DNA of 64,000 nt from Paraeggerthella hongkongensis. Its GTDB lineage: Bacteria; Actinomycetota; Coriobacteriia; Coriobacteriales; Eggerthellaceae. The notes beneath the pieces are model-generated. The model was given only the letters and a program-made list of their open reading frames with translations. It had not been told where the DNA came from and searched no databases. Both the position numbers and the translations under genes were made by a program. Location: assembly GCF_003726035.1 (NCBI RefSeq), contig NZ_QICD01000010.1, forward strand, positions 21,357 through 85,356. The letters are read 5' to 3'. Positions 45,559 through 55,205 of this stretch are shown piece after piece; position 1 is the stretch's first letter, and every line of letters begins with the position of its first letter.

Positions 45559-46161
45559 CTATTCGACAGGTTTGAACGTATCCCTGTCCGGCGCGAACGA
45601 CTGCATAGCCTCGATGGTGCGGGCGAACAGCTCATCCAGCTCCCAACCCAGCATTTCCGCCCCGGAACGAATGACGTCGCGGCTAACCCCAGCAGCGAAG
45701 CGCTTGTCCTTGAACTTCTTCTTGAGCGACTTCACCTCGAAGTCCATAACGCTTTTGCTGGGCCGCATGACCACGGCCGCGCCGATAAGTCCCGTCAATT
45801 CCTCCGCCGCAAACAGGACCTTTTCCATTTGGAGTTCCGGCTTGGGCAGATCGGGATTGAAATCGGACGTGTGGCTTTGGATGGCGCGGATAAGCTCGGG
45901 CGTGCCGCCGGCAGCCTCGATCCAAGGCGCAGCGTACAGCGTGTGCTTCTCCGGCTCGTCGTCGTGCTCTTCCCAGTCAAGGTCATGCAGCAGCCCCACG
46001 ATGCCCCAGAACTCTTCGTTTTCAGGATCGAACTCACGCGCGAAGTAGCGCATGGTCTGCTCCACCGTCTCGCCGTGCTCGATATGGAACGAATCCTTGT
46101 TGTGCGCTTGCAGGAGCGCGAACGCCTCGTCGCGCGTCATACCGGCCTCTAGCGTTGCCAT
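45559..46161 (-). CDS. HD-domain phosphohydrolase
   Basis: A 200-residue soluble protein of the HDIG/HD superfamily. Metal-binding residues are visible as His in FHIEHGETV, the HD pair in LLHDLDWEEH, and a later His in AIQSHTSDF. It probably acts on a nucleotide or small phosphate ester; the substrate is unknown. The start at 46161 (MATLEAGMTRDEAFALLQ) has GAGAGGG upstream; the frame extends further without one. It lies between the flavin-reductase cassette and the putative metal exporter, with no clear operon partner. Confidence 0.82.
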   Translation of the reverse strand: MATLEAGMTRDEAFALLQAHNKDSFHIEHGETVEQTMRYFAREFDPENEEFWGIVGLLHDLDWEEHDDEPEKHTLYAAPWIEAAGGTPELIRAIQSHTSDFNPDLPKPELQMEKVLFAAEELTGLIGAAVVMRPSKSVMDFEVKSLKKKFKDKRFAAGVSRDVIRSGAEMLGWELDELFARTIEAMQSFAPDRDTFKPVE

Positions 46162-46293
46162 GATGCCCTCTCTTTCTTCTTGACATCGACCTCGAATGCT
46201 TATTGCCGCTTTTGCCACTATAGCGCGTCGGGCCGGCGAAAAACCGCGCACGGCATCGAGAGCCGGCGAGGAGACGCCGAGCCAACACGACCG

Positions 46294-47175
46294 TTAAAAC
46301 ACGACGCCCAGCGCGTTCGCAATCAAGCCCCACACTACGCCCGTGCAGTACAGACCCGCCACAATGGCGACGTTCTGCTTCCAGTTGCGGTTCGCCCTGA
46401 ACAGCACCAGCAAACCCACGCCCGCGCTTACCAGCAGGCCCGCCAGCATCGCCCCCGAGCCCAACGCGCCGTCCACGTACAGCTGCGCGATGACCACGCT
46501 TGCGGCGCAGTTCGGGACCAGGCCCACCAACGCGGAACCCAGCACCGAAAGAGCCTGGTTAGCGCCAAGGAACGTGGCCAGAGCGTCTTCTCCCACCACT
46601 TCGAGAACGGTGTTCAGCGCAACAGTCACCGCAAAGATGAACAGCGCGACCTGAACCGTGTGCTTGAAGGCGCTCTTCAAGATGCCGCCTTCGCCATCAT
46701 GGCAGTGGCAATGATCGTGCTCGCACAGATCATGGATATGCAGCGGCGCGTCGATGCGCCGAGCAAGCCGCATGCCGGCGTCCACGATAAAGCCCATCAC
46801 CATGCCGATAACGATTTTCGCTCCAAGAATCTTGAGAATCACCGCAAGGGGCACCTGCTCCGCAATGAAAATGGGGAGCATCTCGTCCGACGTAGACAAG
46901 AACACGGCGAACAACGTTCCCAGCGTGATAACGCGCCCAGCCCACAGCGTTGACGCAGCAGCGGAGAACCCGCATTGCGGAACCACGCCCACAACGGCGC
47001 CGACGATAGGACCTGCCGCACCAGCGCGCTGAACCGCGGATTGGGCCTTGCTGCCGGTTTTGTGCTCGAGCCACTCCATCGCCAGGTAGGTGACGAACAG
47101 GAACGGGATGAGGTACAGCGTGTCCGAAACCGAATGCTCCAGAACATGCCCTGCGATATGTAGAAATTCTTCCAT
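46294..47175 (-). CDS. Putative heavy-metal/manganese exporter (ArsP_2-type, PF11449)
   Basis: A 293-residue membrane protein with about ten hydrophobic segments in two inverted halves. Each half carries a Pro-x-Cys signature, VPQCGFSAAAS near residue 65 and VPNCAASVVIAQ near 220, typical of this family. Between the halves is a His/Cys-rich loop (HIHDLCEHDHCHCHDGEGG, about residues 145-163) that could bind metal. Family members are annotated as manganese or heavy-metal exporters; the ion here is unknown. No yybP-ykoY-type riboswitch was recognised upstream. Confidence 0.8.
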   Translation of the reverse strand: MEEFLHIAGHVLEHSVSDTLYLIPFLFVTYLAMEWLEHKTGSKAQSAVQRAGAAGPIVGAVVGVVPQCGFSAAASTLWAGRVITLGTLFAVFLSTSDEMLPIFIAEQVPLAVILKILGAKIVIGMVMGFIVDAGMRLARRIDAPLHIHDLCEHDHCHCHDGEGGILKSAFKHTVQVALFIFAVTVALNTVLEVVGEDALATFLGANQALSVLGSALVGLVPNCAASVVIAQLYVDGALGSGAMLAGLLVSAGVGLLVLFRANRNWKQNVAIVAGLYCTGVVWGLIANALGVVF

Positions 47176-47420
47176 AGCAGCTTATTGTAGACCAACGCTT
47201 GATCGGAGCAACCACCTGTTGCGAAATAGCCACGGAAGATAGCCGATCGCGAAAAACGCAGCGGATCGCAAGGATCAAGCAGCGCGTGCGAAGGCAAGAC
47301 CCCCGGCAACTCCAAGCGGCGCAAAATCGAAAGAACAGGTAACAACCTGATCAGAACCGTAATAAGAGCAGATCGATTCGGGTATACTGAATTCAATTTC
47401 CATTCGTTCATGGAGGCAGT

Positions 47421-47840
47421 ATGACTAACCCGCAAGCTGGATGGTATGCAGACCCTTCGGGAGACGCAGCGAAGCTTCGCTATTGGAACGGCGAGCAATG
47501 GACCGACGACTACGCCGACGCCCAGACCGCAAGTCAAGAGCCGGCTTACGGAAGCCCCGCCTATCCGCAAGCTTCGGGCGGCCAGGTTTACTACCCGCAA
47601 GCCACCAGCAACGACAGCGACCGCACGCTCAGGCTGGTCGCGTTCATACTGTGCATCGTGTCCACGGTGTCGGTATGCTGGCTCATCATTCCCCTAGCTT
47701 GGATGATTCCTATGAGCGTCCGCTGCTGGAACATCTACAAGGGAACGAAACCCAACACCACAGCATTTGGTATATGCACGCTCATTTTCGTGACCCTTAT
47801 CGGCGGTATTCTTCTGCTGGTTTCGAAAAAAGACGCGTAG
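47421..47840 (+). CDS. DUF2510-domain small membrane protein
   Basis: A 139-residue protein. The N-terminus AGWYADPSGDAAKLRYWNGE followed by QWTDD is the DUF2510 motif common in Actinobacteria. A Ala/Pro/Tyr/Gln-rich linker (about 33-65) follows, then two hydrophobic segments (about 70-95 and 110-133) and a KKDA tail. The function is unknown. GGAGG precedes the ATG. It is monocistronic, with a strong terminator. Confidence 0.85.
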   Translation: MTNPQAGWYADPSGDAAKLRYWNGEQWTDDYADAQTASQEPAYGSPAYPQASGGQVYYPQATSNDSDRTLRLVAFILCIVSTVSVCWLIIPLAWMIPMSVRCWNIYKGTKPNTTAFGICTLIFVTLIGGILLLVSKKDA

Positions 47841-47855
47841 CAACCAAAAGCACCA

Positions 47856-47910
47856 CGCAAAGCGGCCCGGTTCCTGACAGCAAAGCGCCCAGGAGCCGGG
47901 CCGCTTTGCG
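47856..47910 (+). terminator. Long hairpin after DUF2510 gene
   Basis: About 20 bp imperfect stem: GCAAAGCGGCCCGG at the left and CCGGGCCGCTTTGC at the right, around a loop of about 12 bases. It starts 15 bases after the stop. Confidence 0.75.
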
Positions 47911-48145
47911 TAGTGCGGTGCGCAAGATGCTTGGATCATCGTACAATGCGCGGGATGCCTGGGGCGTCATGCAAGGATCGCTCGACGTTTGCGCGACGCT
48001 CCGAGCAGCGAGATGCTGGAGCACTTCGGGGCACTTTTCGTGCTCATGATTCGAAACCCGACAGGTTTTTCGGATTGAGCATGGGATCCACGGAGTCGGC
48101 AGGATTTATGGAATCGGACGCTTCAATTTGCCGCAGAGGTTTTCA

Positions 48146-48297
48146 GGTTCTGTCAAAACGGATGAGTTTTGCGGCGGTTTTTCGCCTCGCAGAGGGATGA
48201 CGCTGAGGGGCGTTTTTCATCATGCCTGGTCAAAAGGCTGCTTGTTGCATTTATTCTGATTCGAGGACCAGCAAAACTCGTCCGTTTTGACAGAACC
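48146..48297 (+). repeat. Inverted-repeat element, copy B (MITE-like)
   Basis: A 152 bp element with 27-base terminal inverted arms (48146-48172 and 48271-48297; one mismatch) of the form GGTTCTGTCAAAACGG. It is nearly identical to copy C (51861-52012) and in the same orientation; copy A at 5410-5585 is a diverged copy on the other strand. It lies just beyond the 3' end of the flavin reductase at 48433. Apart from this, the 47841-48432 gap holds only terminators. Confidence 0.92.
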
Positions 48298-48348
48298 GGC
48301 GTGCATGCGTGGTGCATGGGCGCGGCACGAGGCGCACGCGGGCGAAAC

Positions 48349-48381
48349 GACGAACGCCCCGTGAAGGACGGGGCGTTCGTC
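48349..48381 (-). terminator. Terminator after flavin reductase 48433
   Basis: A perfect 14 bp stem GACGAACGCCCCGT/ACGGGGCGTTCGTC with a GAAGG loop, 52 bases after the stop on the minus strand. Confidence 0.7.
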
Positions 48382-48432
48382 AAGATCAAGGGGCATCCAG
48401 AAAGAAGGGAATGGGACACCCGCGCGAGAGAG

Positions 48433-50127
48433 CTACTTGCCTTCAGCTGCAAGCTTGCCAGCGTAACGACCAAACGTAACGCTACGACCAGCAGCGGCGC
48501 CAGCTAACAGGTTGGGATAGCTCTCGCCGAAGTAGCCGCCAGAGCAGTCGCCCGAGCAGTACAGACCAGGAATGGGTTGGCTATTCTCGTCCACAACATG
48601 CATCGTTTCGTCAATCTTGATACCGTCAAGCGTGGTGATCAGGTAGCCGCCTTTGGAACGGATGCCGCGGAACGGAGGAGTGTCAAGGTGGCTCAGGCGG
48701 AATGCCTCTTTACCATAGTCAACGTCTTCACCCTTGTCGGCAAGTTCGTTGTAGCGAGCAACCGTCTTGGTCAGTGCGTCAGCCGGAATGCCCAGCTTTT
48801 CAGCCAAGCCCTCGATGGTGTCGGCTTCCACAATATAGCCGTCTTCCATAAGGCCCATGTTCATGTCGTCGACAATTTCCATGGTCATGACCGGCTCGGT
48901 GCCGTTAGCATGCGGGAACAGGCGCGAGCAGCCATGCGTTTCGAAGCGTTTGATGTCCTCCTGATAGTTCGCATCCCACAGCACGCAGTACACCTGGTTG
49001 GGAAGGTTCAGGCTGGTGTGCAGAATATGGTCGTAACAACCGGACTCGTTAGTGAAGCGGTTGCCCTCAAGGTCAACCTTCAAAAACGGCTGGCTGCCCA
49101 TCCAGAACATCTGACCCTCGGTGGTGTCGGTTGCATCGGGCTTGATGCCGCCGCGGTCGAATATCATTGCTGCGTGCACGTCATCCATCACGCCGCCAGC
49201 CCATAGGCAAGCCTTGATGCCGTCTCCCTCGCAGGTTGGGAAGGACTTGCGCACGCAGCACAGCTTCTCGGATTCAGGCTGCAGTGCTTCCATCATCTCG
49301 GTGTTGCTGGCGTAACCGCCCGTAGCAACAACAACGCCGTTCTTGGCGTTGTAGCGCACAACGCCCTCGGGAGACTCGGCGTACAAACCCACCACGCGCC
49401 CCTCTTCCTTGATCAAACACTTCATGGAAGTCTCGTTGTGCAGCTCAAGACCCTTGGACTTACCATACTCAAGCAGGATAGAAGATGCGTGCTGCTTGCT
49501 GTATTCATGGTTTTCCCACTGAATGGAGTGGCCAACTTCTTGAGGAAGGAAGCGAACATCCTGGGGCTCGTCAATCTCGTGCAAAAACTTGGTGTCTTTT
49601 TCAGCCAGACGTGCGGTATACCAGTCAATAGCCTCGCCAGAAAGCTCAGCCCACAAATGATACAGACGCTCGTCACCAAAGCCGTTGCTCTGACGCACCA
49701 GTTCGTTGATAACGTCGAACTTGTTGGGATTAGCGCCGTCTTCAAGCTGCTGAGCGCTGCCCACGGCGGCAAGCGTGTCGCGGATACCGTCGCTGATAGT
49801 GTCTGCCGTTGCCTTGTCGATAGCAATGCAGGTTGCACCGTTTTCAACAGCAGAACATGCAGCAAACATGCCGGCCGTACCTGCGCCGGCAACAATAACG
49901 TCGGCGTCGTATGTCTTTACAACCTGATCCTCGGTGTAGCCGGGAGCTTCGCCCAGCCAGTCAACAGAAGTGCTTGCGGAAGCGGAGCTAGAGCTTGCGC
50001 CGCCAGTGGCGGGAGCGCTCTGCGGCGCGCAGCCAGCCAGACCGAAAGCAGCCAGTGCACCTACGGCGGCCGATCCGGTTAAAAAGTTTCGACGAGACAG
50101 ATTTGAAGATCGTTGTACTTTGTTCAT
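48433..50127 (-). CDS. FAD-dependent reductase, fumarate-reductase/Cgr2-like flavoprotein, Tat lipoprotein
   Basis: A 564-residue paralogue of the reductase at 43641. Twin arginines at 12-13 and Cys33 in FGLAGC mark a Tat lipoprotein. The FAD Rossmann motif is VIVAGAGTAGMFAACSAVENG (near residue 76; 'VAGAGTAG' core), and the C-terminal FAD region is GLYCSGDCSGGYFGESYPNL. As in 43641 the active-site region (GGYLITTLDGIKI) lacks the fumarate-reductase His. The substrate is unknown. Codon use is less GC-rich than in flanking housekeeping genes. It is divergent from LuxR 50381, and both are bracketed by repeat copies B and C. Confidence 0.9.
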   Translation of the reverse strand: MNKVQRSSNLSRRNFLTGSAAVGALAAFGLAGCAPQSAPATGGASSSSASASTSVDWLGEAPGYTEDQVVKTYDADVIVAGAGTAGMFAACSAVENGATCIAIDKATADTISDGIRDTLAAVGSAQQLEDGANPNKFDVINELVRQSNGFGDERLYHLWAELSGEAIDWYTARLAEKDTKFLHEIDEPQDVRFLPQEVGHSIQWENHEYSKQHASSILLEYGKSKGLELHNETSMKCLIKEEGRVVGLYAESPEGVVRYNAKNGVVVATGGYASNTEMMEALQPESEKLCCVRKSFPTCEGDGIKACLWAGGVMDDVHAAMIFDRGGIKPDATDTTEGQMFWMGSQPFLKVDLEGNRFTNESGCYDHILHTSLNLPNQVYCVLWDANYQEDIKRFETHGCSRLFPHANGTEPVMTMEIVDDMNMGLMEDGYIVEADTIEGLAEKLGIPADALTKTVARYNELADKGEDVDYGKEAFRLSHLDTPPFRGIRSKGGYLITTLDGIKIDETMHVVDENSQPIPGLYCSGDCSGGYFGESYPNLLAGAAAGRSVTFGRYAGKLAAEGK

Positions 50128-50256
50128 AAGTGCCCTCCTTATGGCGCATTATCATGCTGCCGGCGCATACCAGAACAACCGGCATTGGATGGCCCCATTG
50201 TGCAGCGAGATGCCATCACCGCCTTCACCCCACCAATAGGAAATGCCTTTTAGAGC

Positions 50257-50312
50257 TTCACCTCGAGAGGGTGAAACAGCCTGTTTTGGCCTGTAGTTTA
50301 CAAAAACAGGCT
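50257..50312. promoter_or_regulatory. Two inverted repeats in the 48433/50381 divergent promoter
   Basis: TTCACC-N7-GGTGAA (50257-50275) and AGCCTGTTTT...AAAACAGGCT (50278-50287 with 50303-50312) lie side by side in the 253 bp gap. They are candidate binding sites for the LuxR regulator. Confidence 0.5.
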
Positions 50313-50380
50313 TGGTTGGAAGGTTGCTGCAAAGATGCTACGCGCTCTATTTTGGTACACTTGCAAAAGAAGGGGGATGC

Positions 50381-51805
50381 ATGGTCGAAGCTTCCGAGAA
50401 TAATCGTATAGCGTTTCAAAGCGCACGGACGGGGTTGGCTCTTTCTCTTGAGCTTGCTTCGTCATGGCTTCTGAACACCACTATATTTGCGGCATACGAT
50501 GCCGTTCTACCTGAAGCGCGCGACATCTCCATGGTGGTCTTGGCGCTGCTAGGAATAGGCATGGTCGCGGCAGCCATACGCAGGCCCGGCTTGTTTGACG
50601 AGCGCAGGACAACCCCCTTGTTTCTAGCATTATTTACAGCAGGCGTCGCCTTGTCATTATGGGGCGTGTCGACAGCGAACGGCATTTTGGTCACTATCGG
50701 TTCCATTGCGCGCTCCGCAGGTCTCGTATGGCCATTTGCGATGTTGGGCATAGCGCTTATGAAGCTCGATCAAACGGCGGCAGCCCTATCGATATCCTGC
50801 GCATTCGTGCTCAAATACCTGTGGATGATGGTAGCGTCGCTGCTTCCCTTCGGGCCTAAAGTCGCACTGTACGTGATATTCCCTTTCGCCATTATCGGTT
50901 TGGTCAGGCGCTACACCGTCGATTCATTCGCGAAGGCAGCTAAGTCCGACTCTCAGGCAAATCTACAGGTAACATCTCCCGCCTCGTTTCTCCCCTTCAC
51001 GCATACACTGTTCGTAACCATCGTCGTGTTCAACGCGGCTTCCGGATTCTCATTATCCTTTGGCTCTGTAGCAGGCATGCCCCAAGATCCCCTGGTTTCG
51101 TTCGGCGTACTTATCATCGTCGCTCTCCTGGTATTGAAGTATCGAGGGATTGCGGTAGATCGGCTGTTTCAGGCTGCCACGCTTCTCATTCTTATGGGAC
51201 TGCTAAGCATCCCGGCGCTTCACGAAGGTTTGATCGGTGCCGACATTCCCTGGATCCAGTCGTTCTTGACGGCAGGTTCCGACTGCTTCTCGCTTTTGGT
51301 CTGGTTCGTGATCACGCGTTTGGCGGGACGCAATACACTTGGAGCACTGCCCATGCTCCTGTTTCTATTCACCGCACAAATCGTCGGCACGATTGTTGGA
51401 GCCGCACTGGGTCATCTTGCGAATATAGCCATGGCCTTCAATCCCACATGGGCGGTTCTATTCGCATTGACAGCAATGCTCTTGTTCGTAGCGTACAACC
51501 TAGTGACGCTCAAGCCGTTTAGCTTCGAGGAGACGCTTACGCAAGTGGCCCCTATGCGCAACGTATTTATTGCGGCGGCGTCCGCTACACTTGAGGAAAA
51601 CTGCAAGAAAGTAGCATTGGAATACGGTCTGACACCTCGCGAAGCCGAGATAGCGGAGCTGCTAGCTCGTGGACGAAATTCCCAGACCATTCAAGAAAAA
51701 CTGGTTGTTTCTCGCAACACAGTAAAGACGCACGTGAAGAACATCTATCTAAAACTGAACGTACACTCCCAACAAGAGCTTATCGACCTCGTCGAACGTG
51801 CGTGA
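50381..51805 (+). CDS. Membrane-bound LuxR-family regulator (paired with 48433 reductase)
   Basis: A 474-residue protein with about twelve hydrophobic segments (residues 15-385) and a C-terminal LuxR HTH (about 408-470: LTPREAEIAELLARGRNSQT, then SRNTVKTHVKNIYLKLNV). It is a clear paralogue of 41950-43431, as its neighbour reductase is of 43641. AAGGGGG precedes the ATG at 50381. The gene is AT-richer than the housekeeping genes. Repeat copy C begins 55 bases after its stop. It is expected to activate the divergent reductase gene in response to that enzyme's substrate (family knowledge plus inference). Confidence 0.88.
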   Translation: MVEASENNRIAFQSARTGLALSLELASSWLLNTTIFAAYDAVLPEARDISMVVLALLGIGMVAAAIRRPGLFDERRTTPLFLALFTAGVALSLWGVSTANGILVTIGSIARSAGLVWPFAMLGIALMKLDQTAAALSISCAFVLKYLWMMVASLLPFGPKVALYVIFPFAIIGLVRRYTVDSFAKAAKSDSQANLQVTSPASFLPFTHTLFVTIVVFNAASGFSLSFGSVAGMPQDPLVSFGVLIIVALLVLKYRGIAVDRLFQAATLLILMGLLSIPALHEGLIGADIPWIQSFLTAGSDCFSLLVWFVITRLAGRNTLGALPMLLFLFTAQIVGTIVGAALGHLANIAMAFNPTWAVLFALTAMLLFVAYNLVTLKPFSFEETLTQVAPMRNVFIAAASATLEENCKKVALEYGLTPREAEIAELLARGRNSQTIQEKLVVSRNTVKTHVKNIYLKLNVHSQQELIDLVERA

Positions 51806-51860
51806 ATCCACTTTCGACAAAGTTATCGCACCTGTCAGAAGAATTCACCATCCAGACCGA

Positions 51861-52012
51861 GGTTCTGTCAAAACGGGCGAGTTTTGCGGCGGTTTTTCGC
51901 CTCGCAGAGGGATGACGCTGAGGGGCGTTTTTCATCATGCCTGTTCAAAAGGCTGCTTGTTGCATTTATTCCGATTCGAGGACCAGCAAAACTCGTCCGT
52001 TTTGACAGAACC
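51861..52012 (+). repeat. Inverted-repeat element, copy C (MITE-like)
   Basis: A 152 bp element with 27-base inverted arms (51861-51887 and 51986-52012). It differs from copy B at only a few positions; similarity continues about 15 bases past the right arm (GGCGTGCA...). It is in direct orientation with copy B, 3.7 kb away. Confidence 0.92.
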
Positions 52013-52068
52013 GGCGTGCACGCGCGCGGGCGCGGGCCACATACGGGCGCGGGGCGCGAGGGGCGCGC

Positions 52069-52150
52069 ATGAGACGAAGGGACGGGGTCAATGACTCATT
52101 TTCTGGCCTGCGGCCGAAAATGAGTCATTGACCCCGTCCCTTCGTCTCAT
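52069..52150. repeat. 82 bp near-perfect palindromic repeat
   Basis: The arms read ATGAGACGAAGGGACGGGG then TCAATGACTCATTTT and pair with their exact inverse; only the central CTGGCCTGCGGCCG is unpaired or internally self-complementary. A truncated copy is at 63826-63892 with the loop in the opposite orientation. It lies between repeat C and the groEL terminator. Confidence 0.9.
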
Positions 52151-52161
52151 GCGTCTCACAC

Positions 52162-52191
52162 AAGGAGGGCGACCCGCAGGCCGCCCTCCTT
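52162..52191 (-). terminator. Terminator of groESL
   Basis: A perfect 10 bp stem AAGGAGGGCG/CGCCCTCCTT with a 10-base loop, 35 bases after the groEL stop on the minus strand. Confidence 0.75.
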
Positions 52192-52226
52192 TCCGAGTTT
52201 AGATTGTGCGATGCAGGCCGCAGGGC

Positions 52227-53879
<1,653 letters not shown>

Positions 53880-53910
53880 TCAACTGCGTTGTTGTTAGCG
53901 GGATATTCGC

Positions 53911-54198
53911 TTATGCAAAGACAGCGTACAGATCGTCGGCGCGAAGAATGAGCACGTCCTCGCCGTCCACGTGAATCTCGGTGCCGCCGAACTTGCCGTA
54001 GACGACCTTGTCGCCCACCTTCACCGGAACGGGAACCAGGTTGCCGTCCTTATCGAGCTTGCCGTCGCCCACAGCCAGAACGGTACCGCTCTGGGGCTTT
54101 TCCTTCGCTTCGGTCGCAAGGTACAGACCCGACGCCGTGGTCTCCTCGGCCTCGTCCTGCTTGACGATGACGCGATCACCCAGGGGTTTCAGATTCAT
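53911..54198 (-). CDS. groS: Co-chaperonin GroES
   Basis: The 95-residue lid of the GroEL chamber. MNLKPLGDRVIVKQDEAEET at the start, the mobile loop region TASGLYLATEAKEKPQ, and GGTEIHVDGEDVLILRADDL at the end are typical. The ATG at 54198 has AAGGAA upstream. It is first gene of the groESL operon. Confidence 0.98.
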   Translation of the reverse strand: MNLKPLGDRVIVKQDEAEETTASGLYLATEAKEKPQSGTVLAVGDGKLDKDGNLVPVPVKVGDKVVYGKFGGTEIHVDGEDVLILRADDLYAVFA

Positions 54199-54278
54199 AA
54201 CGTGCCTTCCTTTCGTCGTCCGACTCGCGTAGCGGAACGTTTGATGTTCGCTATGTAACCACTCGATTGCGGTGACTG

Positions 54279-54305
54279 CTAGCACTCATCGTTAGCGAGT
54301 GCTAA
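54279..54305 (-). promoter_or_regulatory. CIRCE element (HrcA operator) upstream of groES
   Basis: CTAGCACTC-N9-GAGTGCTAA, matching the consensus TTAGCACTC-N9-GAGTGCTAA at all but one base, 81 bp upstream of the groES start. This indicates HrcA repression of groESL. The remaining 54306-54509 gap shows no gene. Confidence 0.97.
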
Positions 54306-54509
54306 ACATTGCGTTATCATAGCAGCCTCAACGCCGATTGCAAGAGTATTCAGAGAAATCTAAGCCTATGCGTTTCAGGTTTGACAGAATCGCCAAACGA
54401 TCGTCACAATTGAGCCGCCGGAAGGCGCGCAAGCGGCACGAGCCCGATTCGGGAACCTTCGCCAAGCAATGGTCGCGCGCGCAAGAAGCGCGGCCCTGCC
54501 GCAACCGCG

Positions 54510-55205
54510 TCAGCTAACACCCGGCCGAACCAGCCCGCTTTCGTAGGCCTTCACCACCAACTGAGCGCGATCGTGCGCGTCCAGCTTGGACATGATGCGC
54601 GCCAGATGGGTTTTCACCGTGGCGGGAGAAATGAACAAATCGGCTCCTATCTGCTCGTTCGTCATCCCGCGCGCAACGAGCACCAGGATTTCGCGCTCGC
54701 GATCGGTCAACGCGCCGATAGCGGACCGAACCCCTGCGCCGTCCCCCGGAACAAGCGGGCGCGATGCGACGAACTCCTCGATCAGACGACGCGTAATGGA
54801 CGGCTGAATAAGGGCGTCCCCCCGTGCGACCACGCGAACGGCAGCGGCAATCTCGTCGGGCTCGGCATCCTTGAGAAGAAAGCCGCTTGCACCGGCGGCC
54901 AGGGCATCGTACACGTATTCGTCCAGATCGAACGTCGTCAGGATAAGCACGCGAACGTCCTCGAGCCGAGGATCGTTGCTGATGGCGCGCGTGGCTTCGA
55001 TACCGTTCATGTGCGGCATGCGAATGTCCATGAGCACCACGTCGGGCCGCAAACGCTGCGCCAACTCAACCGCCTCCTGGCCGTCGCGCGCCTCGCCCAC
55101 CACGTCGATGTCGCCGTACGTGAGCAGGATCAAGCGAAACCCGCTGCGCACAAGATCCTGATCGTCGGCCACCAGCACGCGCACTTTTCTGCCTGCATCA
55201 TTCAT
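54510..55205 (-). CDS. NarL/LuxR-family response regulator
   Basis: A 231-residue DNA-binding response regulator. The receiver domain has acidic ADDQD near residue 13, phospho-acceptor Asp60 in VVLMDIRMP, a Thr/Lys pair in LILTTFD and FLLKDA. The C-terminal LuxR HTH is at about 160-225 (LTDREREILVLVARGMTNEQ, then SPATVKTHLARIMSKL). Its start overlaps the histidine-kinase stop by 8 bases, so the pair is translated together. The target genes are unknown. Confidence 0.93.
   Translation of the reverse strand: MNDAGRKVRVLVADDQDLVRSGFRLILLTYGDIDVVGEARDGQEAVELAQRLRPDVVLMDIRMPHMNGIEATRAISNDPRLEDVRVLILTTFDLDEYVYDALAAGASGFLLKDAEPDEIAAAVRVVARGDALIQPSITRRLIEEFVASRPLVPGDGAGVRSAIGALTDREREILVLVARGMTNEQIGADLFISPATVKTHLARIMSKLDAHDRAQLVVKAYESGLVRPGVS

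Noticed and set aside
47176..47420. Manganese (yybP-ykoY) riboswitch upstream of the putative exporter
   Set aside because: The conserved GGGGAGUA/CCUAC-type elements of that class were not seen.
52069..52150. Simple intrinsic terminator for groEL
   Set aside because: A separate well-formed terminator (52162-52191) lies nearer the groEL stop, and the palindrome recurs at 63826, so a repeat is the better reading.
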